Part shown: positions 17,093 through 24,761 of the stretch, one piece after another
How the letters are laid out: each line of letters begins with the position of its first letter
How positions within the stretch are numbered: position 1 is the first letter of the stretch
Origin: Faucicola sp048551375
GTDB lineage: Bacteria; Pseudomonadota; Gammaproteobacteria; Pseudomonadales; Moraxellaceae
Length of the DNA: 35,394 bases
Direction: 5' to 3'
NCBI RefSeq assembly: GCF_048551375.1
Contig: NZ_JBLYZJ010000020.1
Location: 1 to 35,394, forward strand
The notes under the pieces: generated by a model
Seen by the model: only the letters and a program-made list of their open reading frames with translations
What the model was told of the DNA's origin: nothing
The model's database searches: none
Position numbers and translations under genes: made by a program

Positions 17093-17172
17093 AAAATGAT
17101 TATTAAACGTGTTTAATGAAAAACAAGTTTTAACCCCATTGCCAAAATTACAACATTCATAGGAGAAATCTC

Positions 17173-18414
17173 ATGGCAGAAATCAAAGTCCCCGTATTCC
17201 CAGAGTCAGTTGCCGATGGTACGATTGTGGCGTGGAACTTCAACGAAGGCGACCAAGTAAGCCGTGATGCGGTACTTGCCGAAATCGAAACCGACAAAGT
17301 CGTGATGGAAGTCGTTGCCCAAACTGATGGCGTATTGTCAAAAATCATCAAAAATGTGGACGAAACTGTACTATCAGCTGAAGTAATCGGTGAGTTAACC
17401 GAAGGTGCAGTTGCTTCACCAAAAGCTGAGCCAACTGCTGAAAGCTTGAGCGAAAAAGAAGCGGATAAAGGCACAACTGTTGCCCCAGAATCAGTTGCTG
17501 CTCCTGTACAGGCAAAAGGTGCTGAAGAAGCCCATAAAGACCAAGCCCCAGCCGTGCGTAAAGCTGCTAATACCACAGGCGTAAACCCTGCGGATGTGGA
17601 AGGTTCTGGTCGTGGCGGTCGTGTCACCAAAGAAGACATGGCAAACCCAACTTTGAAAGCTAACAACAGCATTAAATCAGACAACGGTCAAGTGGTTGCC
17701 AATGCTGTGGGTCAACGTGTTGAAAAACGTGTACCAATGACTCGCTTGCGTGCAAGAGTGGCAGAGCGTCTATTAGCCGCTACCCAAGAAACCGCCATGT
17801 TGACCACCTTTAACGAAGTCAACATGAAACCAATCATGGAATTACGCTCAGAGTTTAAAGACCGTTTTGAAAAACGTCATGGCGTGAAATTGGGCTTTAT
17901 GTCGATTTTCGTTAAAGCTGCTACCGAAGCGTTGAAACGCTTCCCAGCTGTAAATGCGTCAATTGACGGTAATGACATTGTTTATCATGGCTACTATGAT
18001 GTAGGCGTGGCGGTATCTAGCGACCGTGGTCTAGTTGTACCTGTATTGCGTGACACTGACCAAATGGGTATGGCTGACATCGAAAAAACCATTGGCGACA
18101 TGGCAAGCAAAGCCCGTGACGGCAAATTGGCGATTGAAGACATGACTGGCGGTACATTCACCATCACCAATGGCGGTGTGTTTGGTTCATTGATGTCAAC
18201 CCCAATCATCAACCCACCACAAACGGCGATTTTGGGTATGCACGCCACCAAAGAACGCCCAATGGCTGTGAATGGCGAAGTGGTAATTTTACCAATGATG
18301 TACTTGGCATTGTCGTATGACCACCGTTTGATTGATGGTAAAGAAGCGGTACAATTCTTGGTCACTATCAAAGAATTGGTCGAAAACCCAGCGATGTTGT
18401 TGCTTGACCTATAA
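17173..18414 (+). CDS. sucB: Dihydrolipoyllysine succinyltransferase (2-oxoglutarate dehydrogenase E2)
   Basis: SucB forms the core of the 2-oxoglutarate dehydrogenase complex and transfers the succinyl group to coenzyme A. The 413-residue product has one lipoyl domain (1-75; lipoylated Lys42 in ETDKVVMEV), an Ala/Glu/Pro-rich linker, a peripheral-subunit-binding domain (about 117-155, VRKAANTTGVNPADVEGSGR) and the catalytic domain (about 185-413) with SYDHRLIDGKEAVQFL, placing catalytic His384 and Asp388. AGGAGA gives a clear ribosome site before the ATG. A 273-bp gap holding a hairpin and a repeat element separates it from sucA, long for this operon. Confidence 0.98.
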   Translation: MAEIKVPVFPESVADGTIVAWNFNEGDQVSRDAVLAEIETDKVVMEVVAQTDGVLSKIIKNVDETVLSAEVIGELTEGAVASPKAEPTAESLSEKEADKGTTVAPESVAAPVQAKGAEEAHKDQAPAVRKAANTTGVNPADVEGSGRGGRVTKEDMANPTLKANNSIKSDNGQVVANAVGQRVEKRVPMTRLRARVAERLLAATQETAMLTTFNEVNMKPIMELRSEFKDRFEKRHGVKLGFMSIFVKAATEALKRFPAVNASIDGNDIVYHGYYDVGVAVSSDRGLVVPVLRDTDQMGMADIEKTIGDMASKARDGKLAIEDMTGGTFTITNGGVFGSLMSTPIINPPQTAILGMHATKERPMAVNGEVVILPMMYLALSYDHRLIDGKEAVQFLVTIKELVENPAMLLLDL

Positions 18415-18447
18415 TGATTAACTGTTAGTTTTTATATATCAAGTTTG

Positions 18448-18474
18448 GGGCTATTTGCAACCTGTAGATAGCCC
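18448..18474 (+). promoter_or_regulatory. Hairpin between sucB and the vapB-like gene
   Basis: GGGCTAT (18448-18454) pairs with ATAGCCC (18468-18474) over 7 bp around a 13-nt loop, 33 bp before the antitoxin start. It has no T-tract. It could be an operator or an mRNA-end structure for sucAB. Confidence 0.35.
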
Positions 18475-18507
18475 TAAGTTGCGGAGATATCTGTTAAGGA
18501 AGTATGT

Positions 18508-18879
18508 ATGACAATGATTATCCAAACTACGCTATCTGAATTTCAACAATATATGGCACAGCATGATTTAGCTGATGATACGCCGTTATTGATTGCAGTT
18601 GACGGTGCGAATGAAGTTGGCATAGCATCTTCTCGTTTGAATGCCTTGTCATCTTATACAGATGTGTCTGCTAAAAAACTATTTCAGCAATTTTTGTCAA
18701 AATTATCACCACAAGCCCCTACACAAGGTAGCTCAAACCAAAATACAGTTGAGCCTATTGCTAAAAAACAAGACTTCTCTGATTTGGCAAATAGTGAGGT
18801 ATTTGGTATGTGGAAAGATAGAGATGATATTGGTGATAGTACAGAATATATTCGTAAGCTAAGAAGGCAGGAGTGGTAG
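18508..18879 (+). CDS. VapB-type antitoxin
   Basis: A 123-residue protein directly upstream of a PIN-domain toxin gene. The C-terminal part, GMWKDRDDIGDSTEYIRKLRRQEW in type (about 100-123), is the toxin-binding tail seen in many VapB/Phd-like antitoxins. The N-terminal domain (1-75) is not one I can place confidently; it would be expected to bind the operon's operator. AAGGA lies 7 nt before the ATG at 18508 (an in-frame ATG two codons on is an alternative). Its AGA/AGG codons and AT-rich composition differ from the flanking suc genes, suggesting acquisition by transfer. It ends 1 bp before the toxin start, as expected for a co-translated pair. Confidence 0.75.
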   Translation: MTMIIQTTLSEFQQYMAQHDLADDTPLLIAVDGANEVGIASSRLNALSSYTDVSAKKLFQQFLSKLSPQAPTQGSSNQNTVEPIAKKQDFSDLANSEVFGMWKDRDDIGDSTEYIRKLRRQEW

Positions 18880-18880
18880 A

Positions 18881-19267
18881 TTGCAACGCTTACTGATAGA
18901 TAGTGACGTGCTGATAGAGTTATGGCGTGGTAAGCCTGAGGCAATAAATACGATTCAGCAATATGCGAAAACCAATATATTAGCCATTAGTGTTGTCACT
19001 TGGTATGAGTTGATTGTTGGTTGTCGAGATAAGAAAGAGTTGCTAAGTGTTACCCATTTTTTGGAAGATTTTGAGCTAATATTAATACATGAGCAGATTT
19101 CAAAAGGGACACAAACATTATTGACACAATACCGCTTAAGTCATGGGTTGCTAACATCGGATGCGTTAATCGCCTCAACAGCAATCACGCATGGTCTTGA
19201 GTTGTTGTCACGCAATCAAAAAGACTTTCGCTTTATTCAAAATTTAAACTTATTGCCATACCCATAA
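18881..19267 (+). CDS. vapC: VapC-type PIN-domain ribonuclease toxin
   Basis: A 128-residue PIN-domain protein. The four acidic metal-binding residues of active VapC toxins are present: Asp7 (LLIDSDVLIEL), Glu43 (WYELIVG), Asp94 (TSDALIAST) and Asp115 (RNQKDFRFI). VapC toxins cut tRNA or rRNA to stop translation; the target here is unknown. The start codon is TTG at 18881: the frame has no suitable ATG before the first catalytic Asp, and AGGAG lies 7 nt upstream inside the antitoxin end. The 1-bp gap to the antitoxin implies coupled translation. The pair interrupts the sucB-lpdA junction. Confidence 0.87.
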   Translation: MQRLLIDSDVLIELWRGKPEAINTIQQYAKTNILAISVVTWYELIVGCRDKKELLSVTHFLEDFELILIHEQISKGTQTLLTQYRLSHGLLTSDALIASTAITHGLELLSRNQKDFRFIQNLNLLPYP

Positions 19268-19348
19268 TATGATGGGCTAGCGATATTGCGAATTGATATA
19301 TTTAAAACTAGCATGACCATTTAAACCTAAAAAATAAGGAATAGTAAT

Positions 19349-20797
19349 ATGAAAACCAGTTACGATTTAGTGATTATCGGTGGTGGACCAGGTGGCTACG
19401 AAGCCGCTATCCGTGCAGGTCAGCTTGGTATGAGCGTTGCTTGTATCGAAAAACGTGTTAATAAAGGCGAGCCAGCCCTAGGCGGTACTTGCTTAAACGT
19501 TGGCTGTATCCCATCAAAAGCCCTACTTGACAGCTCACACCGCTACGAAGCGACCAAACACGACCTAGCCGACCACGGTATTACCACGGGTGACGTTGCT
19601 ATCGACATCAGCAAAATGTTAAGCCGTAAAGACACCATCGTCAAACAATTGACAGGTGGCGTGGCAGCCCTACTAAAAGGTAACGGTGCAGACTGGCTAC
19701 AAGGTACAGGCACATTGCTAGATGGTAAAGGTGCGGATAAACAAGTCCAATTCAACCCATTAGACGGCTCTGCACCGACTACTATTACCGCCAAAAACGT
19801 GATTTTGGCATCAGGTTCTGTGCCAATTGATATCCCAGTTGCCCCAATTGACAACGAATACATTGTCGATTCAACAGGTGCGTTAGAATTTGCCGAAGTC
19901 CCAGCCCGTCTAGGCGTGATTGGTGCAGGCGTGATTGGTCTTGAGCTAGGTTCAGTATGGCGTAGATTGGGTGCAGAAGTCGTGGTATATGAAGCCATGC
20001 CAGATTTCCTAGCCGTTGCAGACAAAGCCGTAAGCAAAGAAGCTGCCAAACTATTGAAAAAACAAGGTTTAGACATCCGTGTCGATACCAAAGTCACCAA
20101 AGCCGAAGTCAAAGACGGTAAAGTTGTGGTCACTGCCGATACCAAAGGCGTGGCAGGCGAAGAAGTCTTTGATAAGCTGATTGTGTGCGTAGGTCGCCGT
20201 GCTTATAAAGAAAACCTTTTGGGTGAAAACTCAGGTGTTGAATTGACTGAGCGTGGATTGGTTGCGGTGAATGATTTCTGCCAAACCAACCTAGATGGCG
20301 TGTATGCGATTGGTGACTTGGTGCGTGGTCCAATGCTTGCTCACAAAGCGATGGAAGAAGGCATGATGGCGGTTGAGCGTATTCATGGCGAAAAAGTTCA
20401 AGTTAATTATGACACCATTATCAGTGTTATCTACACACATCCAGAGATTGCATGGGTTGGTCTGACCGAAGAACAAGCCAAAGAGCAAGGCTATGAAGTC
20501 AAAGCTGGTCAATTCGGTCTAGCTGCCAATGGTCGTGCGTTAGCGGCAGGTGAGGGCGAAGGCTTTATCAAAGTCGTTGCCGATGTCAAAACTGACCGTT
20601 TATTGGGTATGCACGCCGTGTGTGCAGGGGCTGGCGATATCGTGCATCAAGGTATGATTGCGATGGAATTCGTCTCTAGCATCGAAGATTTACAGTTGAT
20701 GACCTTTGCTCACCCAACCATTTCAGAAGCGGTACACGAAGCGGTACTTTCTGCGGACGGTCGTGCGATTCATGCGATTCAACGTAAACGTAAATAA
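19349..20797 (+). CDS. lpdA: Dihydrolipoyl dehydrogenase (E3)
   Basis: The flavoprotein E3 re-oxidises the dihydrolipoyl groups of SucB (and other 2-oxoacid complexes) with NAD+. The 482-residue product has the FAD motif GGGPGGYEAA (11-20), the redox disulfide Cys48/Cys53 in GGTCLNVGCIPSK, an NAD-binding GAGVIGLELGSVW motif near residue 193, the second FAD motif YAIGDLVRGPMLAHKA near 326 and the C-terminal interface His455/Glu460 (HPTISE). AAGGAA precedes the ATG. In Pseudomonadales lpd normally follows sucB directly; here a toxin-antitoxin pair lies between them. Confidence 0.98.
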   Translation: MKTSYDLVIIGGGPGGYEAAIRAGQLGMSVACIEKRVNKGEPALGGTCLNVGCIPSKALLDSSHRYEATKHDLADHGITTGDVAIDISKMLSRKDTIVKQLTGGVAALLKGNGADWLQGTGTLLDGKGADKQVQFNPLDGSAPTTITAKNVILASGSVPIDIPVAPIDNEYIVDSTGALEFAEVPARLGVIGAGVIGLELGSVWRRLGAEVVVYEAMPDFLAVADKAVSKEAAKLLKKQGLDIRVDTKVTKAEVKDGKVVVTADTKGVAGEEVFDKLIVCVGRRAYKENLLGENSGVELTERGLVAVNDFCQTNLDGVYAIGDLVRGPMLAHKAMEEGMMAVERIHGEKVQVNYDTIISVIYTHPEIAWVGLTEEQAKEQGYEVKAGQFGLAANGRALAAGEGEGFIKVVADVKTDRLLGMHAVCAGAGDIVHQGMIAMEFVSSIEDLQLMTFAHPTISEAVHEAVLSADGRAIHAIQRKRK

Positions 20798-20810
20798 TTG
20801 ATGTGGTAAT

Positions 20811-21296
20811 ATGGCAAAGCCAACGGTTTATATCGAAACCACGATTCCCAGTTTTTTCACGGCACGTCCCAGTTCAGATGTGGATGCGTCAGCGAAAAAA
20901 CTGGCAACCATTCAATGGTGGGATGAGCAACGTTTTGCATTTGATTTAGTGACTTCAAATTTAGTCATTGAAGAGGCAGAGCGAGGGCATCCAGAGGCAT
21001 CCAAACGCCGACTTGATTTTTTAGAGCCGATTGCGTTATTGGTGTCGAATGAACATTCATTGAAATTAGCACAGTATTTGGTTGAGCAACACGCATTACC
21101 TACCAATTCACTAATGGATGCACACCATGTGGCATTGTCAGCAATTTTCCAAGTCGATTATTTACTCACTTGGAATTGCAAACACATTGCCAATGCTACC
21201 ATGCGTGATAAAATTGCGTTATCGTGTGAGGCAATGGGATTTGTTGCACCAAAACTATGTACGCCTGCTGAACTGATTGATTTAACTGGATTTTAA
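20811..21296 (+). CDS. PIN-domain protein, VapC-like (YIETTIPS family)
   Basis: A 161-residue PIN-domain protein of the subfamily that begins VYIETTIPSF and ends with LLTWNCKHIANA. Candidate active-site residues are Glu9 (in place of the usual first Asp), Glu54 or Glu55, Asp103 (SLMDAHHVALS) and Asn122 in the WNCKHI motif. Homologues are commonly labelled VapC-family toxins. The gene starts 13 bp after the lpdA stop with only a weak ribosome site, so its translation may depend on lpdA translation. A small acidic/basic partner gene follows at 21307, so the order is toxin then putative antitoxin, the reverse of the pair at 18508-19267. Confidence 0.8.
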   Translation: MAKPTVYIETTIPSFFTARPSSDVDASAKKLATIQWWDEQRFAFDLVTSNLVIEEAERGHPEASKRRLDFLEPIALLVSNEHSLKLAQYLVEQHALPTNSLMDAHHVALSAIFQVDYLLTWNCKHIANATMRDKIALSCEAMGFVAPKLCTPAELIDLTGF

Positions 21297-21306
21297 GGAG
21301 AATAGT

Positions 21307-21525
21307 ATGGATAACAACCGTGAGTATTCAATGACAAGCGATGATATCATCAATGAAATCCATGAAACCCGTGAAAAAATCATGGCAGAATGTAAGGCAA
21401 AGAACATTACTTTAGTAGATTTTCTTGCTCAAAGTGAAACTGTGCAAAAGTATATGAAAAATCGTCAAATTGTGCCAATGCCATATAATCCAAACTCAAA
21501 GTTAGACCAACTGGCTTTGAATTAG
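21307..21525 (+). CDS. Putative antitoxin partner of the PIN protein
   Basis: A 72-residue protein with a helical N-terminal segment, SDDIINEIHETREKI at about 11-25. This resembles the small proteins with a D-x-I-x-x-E-x-x-x-x-R-E helix that accompany YIETTIPS-type PIN genes. The C-terminal half (KYMKNRQIVPMPYNPNSK) is probably flexible and could wrap the toxin. A strong AAGGAG ribosome site overlaps the stop codon of the PIN gene, so it is likely translated at a higher rate than its partner, as antitoxins need to be. The antitoxin role is inferred from position and resemblance. Confidence 0.65.
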   Translation: MDNNREYSMTSDDIINEIHETREKIMAECKAKNITLVDFLAQSETVQKYMKNRQIVPMPYNPNSKLDQLALN

Positions 21526-21614
21526 AAATTTTTCACCCAAACGACTGATGCTTTTTTATCAGAATATTTAAAAAATCTTTAAACCAAACCCATAAATTCA
21601 ACAAGGAAAATCAC

Positions 21615-22790
21615 ATGAATTTACATGAGTATCAAGCCAAAGAATTGCTAAAAAGCTATGGACTACCTGTCCAAGAAGGTATCGTTGCCAAAAACGGTGA
21701 CGAAGCCGCTGCTGCCTTTGACAAAATGGCTGGCAACGCAGGTGCAGTTGTAGTAAAAGCCCAAGTTCACGCAGGTGGTCGTGGTAAAGCAGGTGGCGTA
21801 AAAATCGCTAAAACTCGTGAAGAAGCCAAAGCCATTGCCGAAGAATTGATTGGCAAAAACTTGGTTACTTACCAAACTGACGCAAACGGTCAGCCAGTAA
21901 ACAGCGTACTTATCGCCGAAGATATGTACCCAATCGCCACCGAATTGTACTTAGGTGCAGTCGTTGACCGCTCAAGTCGCCGTGTGACATTTATGGCATC
22001 GACTGAAGGCGGTGTTGAGATTGAAAAAGTTGCCGAAGAAACCCCAGAAAAAATCCTAAAAGTTGAAGTTGACCCACTGGTCGGTTTACAACCAAGCCAA
22101 GCCCGTGAAGTGGCTTTCAAATTGGGTCTTGAAGGCAAACAAATCAACGAATTTGCTAAATTAATGACTGGTGCTTATCAAGCCTTTATCGAAAATGACT
22201 TTGCCTTGTTTGAAATCAACCCATTAGCCGTACGTAAATCTGGCGAATTGGCGTGTGTGGATGCCAAAATCGGTATCGACTCAAATGCCCTTTACCGTTT
22301 ACCAAAAGTGGCTGAGCTACGTGACAAAACCCAAGAAAATGAGCGTGAATTAAAAGCTTCAGAATTTGACCTAAACTACGTTGCCCTAGAAGGTAACATC
22401 GGTTGTATGGTAAACGGTGCTGGTCTTGCAATGGCGACCATGGACATCATCAAACTATACGGCGGTCAACCAGCCAACTTCCTAGACGTAGGTGGCGGTG
22501 CGACCAAAGAACGTGTGGTTGAAGCGTTCAAATTGATTCTTGAAGACAAGTCTGTTCAAGGCGTATTGATTAACATCTTCGGTGGTATCGTACGTTGTGA
22601 CATGATTGCCGAAGCCATTATCGCTGCGGTGAAAGAAGTCAATGTGACTGTACCAGTTGTTGTCCGTCTTGAAGGTAACAACGCTGAATTAGGTGCAAAA
22701 ATCCTTGACGAATCTGGCTTGAAATTGATTTCTGCACAAGGTCTGTCAGAAGCAGGTCAAAAAATCGTTGATGCTGTAAAGAACGTATAA
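21615..22790 (+). CDS. sucC: Succinyl-CoA synthetase beta subunit
   Basis: SucC is the ADP-forming beta subunit that, with SucD, turns succinyl-CoA into succinate with substrate-level phosphorylation. The 391-residue product has an ATP-grasp domain from MNLHEYQAKELL, the VVKAQVHAGGRGKAGGVK segment (about 46-63), FEINPLAV (metal-binding) near 200 and the C-terminal ligase domain with GNIGCMVNGAGLAMATMD, FLDVGGGA and NIFGGIVRCD motifs. Length is normal. AAGGAA lies 6 nt before the ATG. It is preceded by the second toxin-antitoxin pair and followed by an inverted repeat before sucD. Confidence 0.98.
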   Translation: MNLHEYQAKELLKSYGLPVQEGIVAKNGDEAAAAFDKMAGNAGAVVVKAQVHAGGRGKAGGVKIAKTREEAKAIAEELIGKNLVTYQTDANGQPVNSVLIAEDMYPIATELYLGAVVDRSSRRVTFMASTEGGVEIEKVAEETPEKILKVEVDPLVGLQPSQAREVAFKLGLEGKQINEFAKLMTGAYQAFIENDFALFEINPLAVRKSGELACVDAKIGIDSNALYRLPKVAELRDKTQENERELKASEFDLNYVALEGNIGCMVNGAGLAMATMDIIKLYGGQPANFLDVGGGATKERVVEAFKLILEDKSVQGVLINIFGGIVRCDMIAEAIIAAVKEVNVTVPVVVRLEGNNAELGAKILDESGLKLISAQGLSEAGQKIVDAVKNV

Positions 22791-22823
22791 GCAAAATGCC
22801 TAATTAAGTGTTATGTTTGAAAA

Positions 22824-22904
22824 GTAGGTTGGGTAGAGCCAAGCGATACCCAACAGATAGATAGGTTAAGGGTGTTGGGTGTCGCAAGCTCCACACCAAC
22901 CTAC
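22824..22904. repeat. GTAGGTTGGG inverted repeat, copy 2 (between sucC and sucD)
   Basis: An 81-bp unit from GTAGGTTGGG to CCAACCTAC, with inner GATACCCAACA and GGTGTTGGGTGTCGC arms. It is the same family as copies at 7495-7569 and 26109-26183. It lies inside the 163-bp gap between two genes whose products form a one-to-one complex. Confidence 0.75.
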
Positions 22905-22953
22905 AAAAAATTCATGTTAAAAAATCGTCAAAATTCCCAAAAAAGGAAAAACA

Positions 22954-23856
22954 ATGAGCGTATTAATTGGAAAAGACACCAAAGTATTGGTGCAAGGTTT
23001 TACAGGTAAAAACGGTACATTGCATTCAGAGCAATCAATTGCTTACGGTACTAACATCGTTGGTGGTGTGACCCCAGGTAAAGGCGGTACAACTCACCTT
23101 GACCGTCCTGTGTTTGACACCATGGACGAAGCGGTAAAAGCCACAGGTGCAAATGCGTCAGTGATTTTTGTACCAGCCCCTTTCGTACTTGACTCAATCG
23201 TTGAAGCGATTAACTCAGGCGTAAAATTGGTTGTTGTGATTACCGAAGGCGTACCAACCCTAGATATGCTAAAAGCCAAACGTTTCTTAGAAAACCACAA
23301 TGCTGACTTAGTCGCAAAAGGTGAAGAAATCGTGCGTATGGTTGGACCAAACTGCCCAGGCGTTATCAGCCCAGGTAAATGCAAAATCGGTATCATGCCA
23401 GGTCACATCCACCAAGAAGGTAAGGTCGGTATCATCTCACGTTCTGGTACATTGACGTATGAAGCCGTTGCCCAAACCACCAAACTTGGCTTTGGTCAAT
23501 CAACTTGTATCGGTATTGGTGGCGACCCAATCCCAGGTATGAACCAAATCGATGCACTTAAATTGCTACAAGACGACCCACAAACCGAAGCGATTGTACT
23601 CATCGGTGAAATCGGTGGTACAGCGGAAGAAGAAGCGGCTGCTTACGTTAAAGACCACGTAACTAAGCCAGTTATCGGCTATATCGCTGGTGTGACTGCA
23701 CCAAAAGGTAAACGTATGGGACACGCAGGGGCAATCATCTCTGGCGGTAGCGGTACTGCTGAAGAGAAATTCAAAGCCTTTGAAGCCGCTGGTATCGCTT
23801 ATACCCGTGACCCATCAAAAATCGGTGAAAAAGTTAAAGAAGTCACTGGTTGGTAA
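22954..23856 (+). CDS. sucD: Succinyl-CoA synthetase alpha subunit
   Basis: SucD binds CoA and carries the phosphohistidine intermediate of succinyl-CoA synthetase. The 300-residue product has the CoA-binding QGFTGKNGTLHSEQ segment (about 14-27), EGVPTLDML near 98, GPNCPGVISPGKCKIGIMPG (about 129-148), GGDPIPGM (about 189) and catalytic His257 in RMGHAGAIISGG. It is about 10 residues longer than the E. coli protein. AAAGGA precedes the ATG. It closes the operon; a repeat element and a strong terminator follow. Confidence 0.98.
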   Translation: MSVLIGKDTKVLVQGFTGKNGTLHSEQSIAYGTNIVGGVTPGKGGTTHLDRPVFDTMDEAVKATGANASVIFVPAPFVLDSIVEAINSGVKLVVVITEGVPTLDMLKAKRFLENHNADLVAKGEEIVRMVGPNCPGVISPGKCKIGIMPGHIHQEGKVGIISRSGTLTYEAVAQTTKLGFGQSTCIGIGGDPIPGMNQIDALKLLQDDPQTEAIVLIGEIGGTAEEEAAAYVKDHVTKPVIGYIAGVTAPKGKRMGHAGAIISGGSGTAEEKFKAFEAAGIAYTRDPSKIGEKVKEVTGW

Positions 23857-23881
23857 TTATCGGTTATTTAAGTAAGAAATA

Positions 23882-24011
23882 ATACCATTTTTGTAGGGGC
23901 GTATTGTATACGCCCACTATGCAAGAAATCAAAAAATTGATATCTTAAATAGGGCGTAAGCCTTGCGAAGCAGTGCTTCTCACCTACGACTTCAAATTTT
24001 TGGTTTGGTAT
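23882..24011. mobile_element. MITE-like palindrome element after sucD
   Basis: A 130-bp unit with ends ATACCA (23882-23887) and TGGTAT (24006-24011). It contains palindrome copy f at 23892-23915 (minus sense, GGGCGTATACAATACGCCC) and a degraded inverted copy from about 23952 (AGGGCGTAAGCC then CACCTACGA). The inter-palindrome text TCTTAAA-(TA)-GGGCGTAAGC matches the element at 16968-17092, so these are two copies of one element family, this one more decayed. Confidence 0.6.
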
Positions 24012-24014
24012 AAT

Positions 24015-24049
24015 AAAAAAGCAGAAGGTTAATGACCTTCTGCTTTTTT
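24015..24049. terminator. Bidirectional terminator, sucD / LOG gene
   Basis: AAAAAAGCAGAAGGT (24015-24029) pairs exactly over 15 bp with ACCTTCTGCTTTTTT (24035-24049), loop TAATG. The T's and A's at the two edges serve both strands, fitting the convergent sucD and the gene at 24073. Confidence 0.9.
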
Positions 24050-24072
24050 ATGCGATGGCAAATGTCAATGGG

Positions 24073-24723
24073 CTAAATTTTTGTGACATTCATTTTGTCA
24101 GGGATTTGACTAATTGGCTGTAGCAATGCCACCGCTTGCTCAACGGTTTCACAGATAATTAAATTATTCAAATCTTCTTGTTTCATAAAGCCTTGTTCAA
24201 AGGTAAACTGTAATTGTTTTACCAAGTGGTCATAAAAACCATTTACATTTAAAATAATCATGGGTTTTTGGTGTTGATAAAGCTGTCGCCATGTGGCAAT
24301 TTCCATGATTTCTTCAAGTGTACCAAGTCCGCCAGGCAGGGTAATAAAGGCACTGGCATACTCTGCCATGATGGCTTTACGTGTGTGCATGGTGTCAGTC
24401 AAATGCAAGCGAGTCAACCCCTCATGGGCAATTTCACGCCCAAGCATAAACTCAGGAATCACACCCACAGCGATACCGCCTGCATCAATCACCCCATCCG
24501 CCACCGCACCCATACAGCCAATCACCGCCCCACCATATACCAGCCCCATGTTGGCACTAACCAGTGCTTCCCCCAAAGCTTTGGCGGTATTCATATAAAT
24601 GGGATGATTGCCCGTGCGTGAGCCACAATACACCGCCACCAATGGTATCTCAATGCTGTCAAAATTGATGACCTGTTTTAATTCGCTAATTTGTTTGCTG
24701 GTAATAACTTCAACTTGACTCAT
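24073..24723 (-). CDS. LOG-family protein (cytokinin riboside monophosphate phosphoribohydrolase type)
   Basis: A 216-residue Rossmann-fold protein with the LOG-family signature PGGLGTLEEIMEI (around residue 130) and an upstream MHTRKAIM segment. Members cleave nucleoside 5'-monophosphates such as AMP or cytokinin ribotides to release the base; bacterial versions often have a general nucleotide salvage role. The frame extends 12 codons further to a TTG at 24759, but the ATG at 24723 has AGGAG 7 nt upstream, so I use that start. It lies 38 bp after the stop of the ugd-like gene on the same strand and converges on sucD. Confidence 0.87.
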   Translation of the reverse strand: MSQVEVITSKQISELKQVINFDSIEIPLVAVYCGSRTGNHPIYMNTAKALGEALVSANMGLVYGGAVIGCMGAVADGVIDAGGIAVGVIPEFMLGREIAHEGLTRLHLTDTMHTRKAIMAEYASAFITLPGGLGTLEEIMEIATWRQLYQHQKPMIILNVNGFYDHLVKQLQFTFEQGFMKQEDLNNLIICETVEQAVALLQPISQIPDKMNVTKI

Positions 24724-24761
24724 ATTCGCTCCTATGTGGTCAACTCTTATTTTTTTCAAAA

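Noticed and set aside
17157..17684. 175-residue frame antisense to sucB
   Set aside because: It is a low-complexity antisense shadow of the lipoyl domain and linker.
19543..20145. 200-residue frame antisense to lpdA
   Set aside because: Composition is Ser/Thr/Pro-rich as expected for an antisense shadow of a strongly coding gene; no ribosome site or family signature.
18508..21525. Defence island or prophage remnant within the suc operon
   Set aside because: Only two toxin-antitoxin-like pairs are present; no integrase, restriction, phage or other defence gene is visible.
24724..24759. Longer N-terminus of the LOG-family protein starting at TTG 24759
   Set aside because: The ATG at 24723 has AGGAG at ideal spacing; the TTG has no ribosome site.
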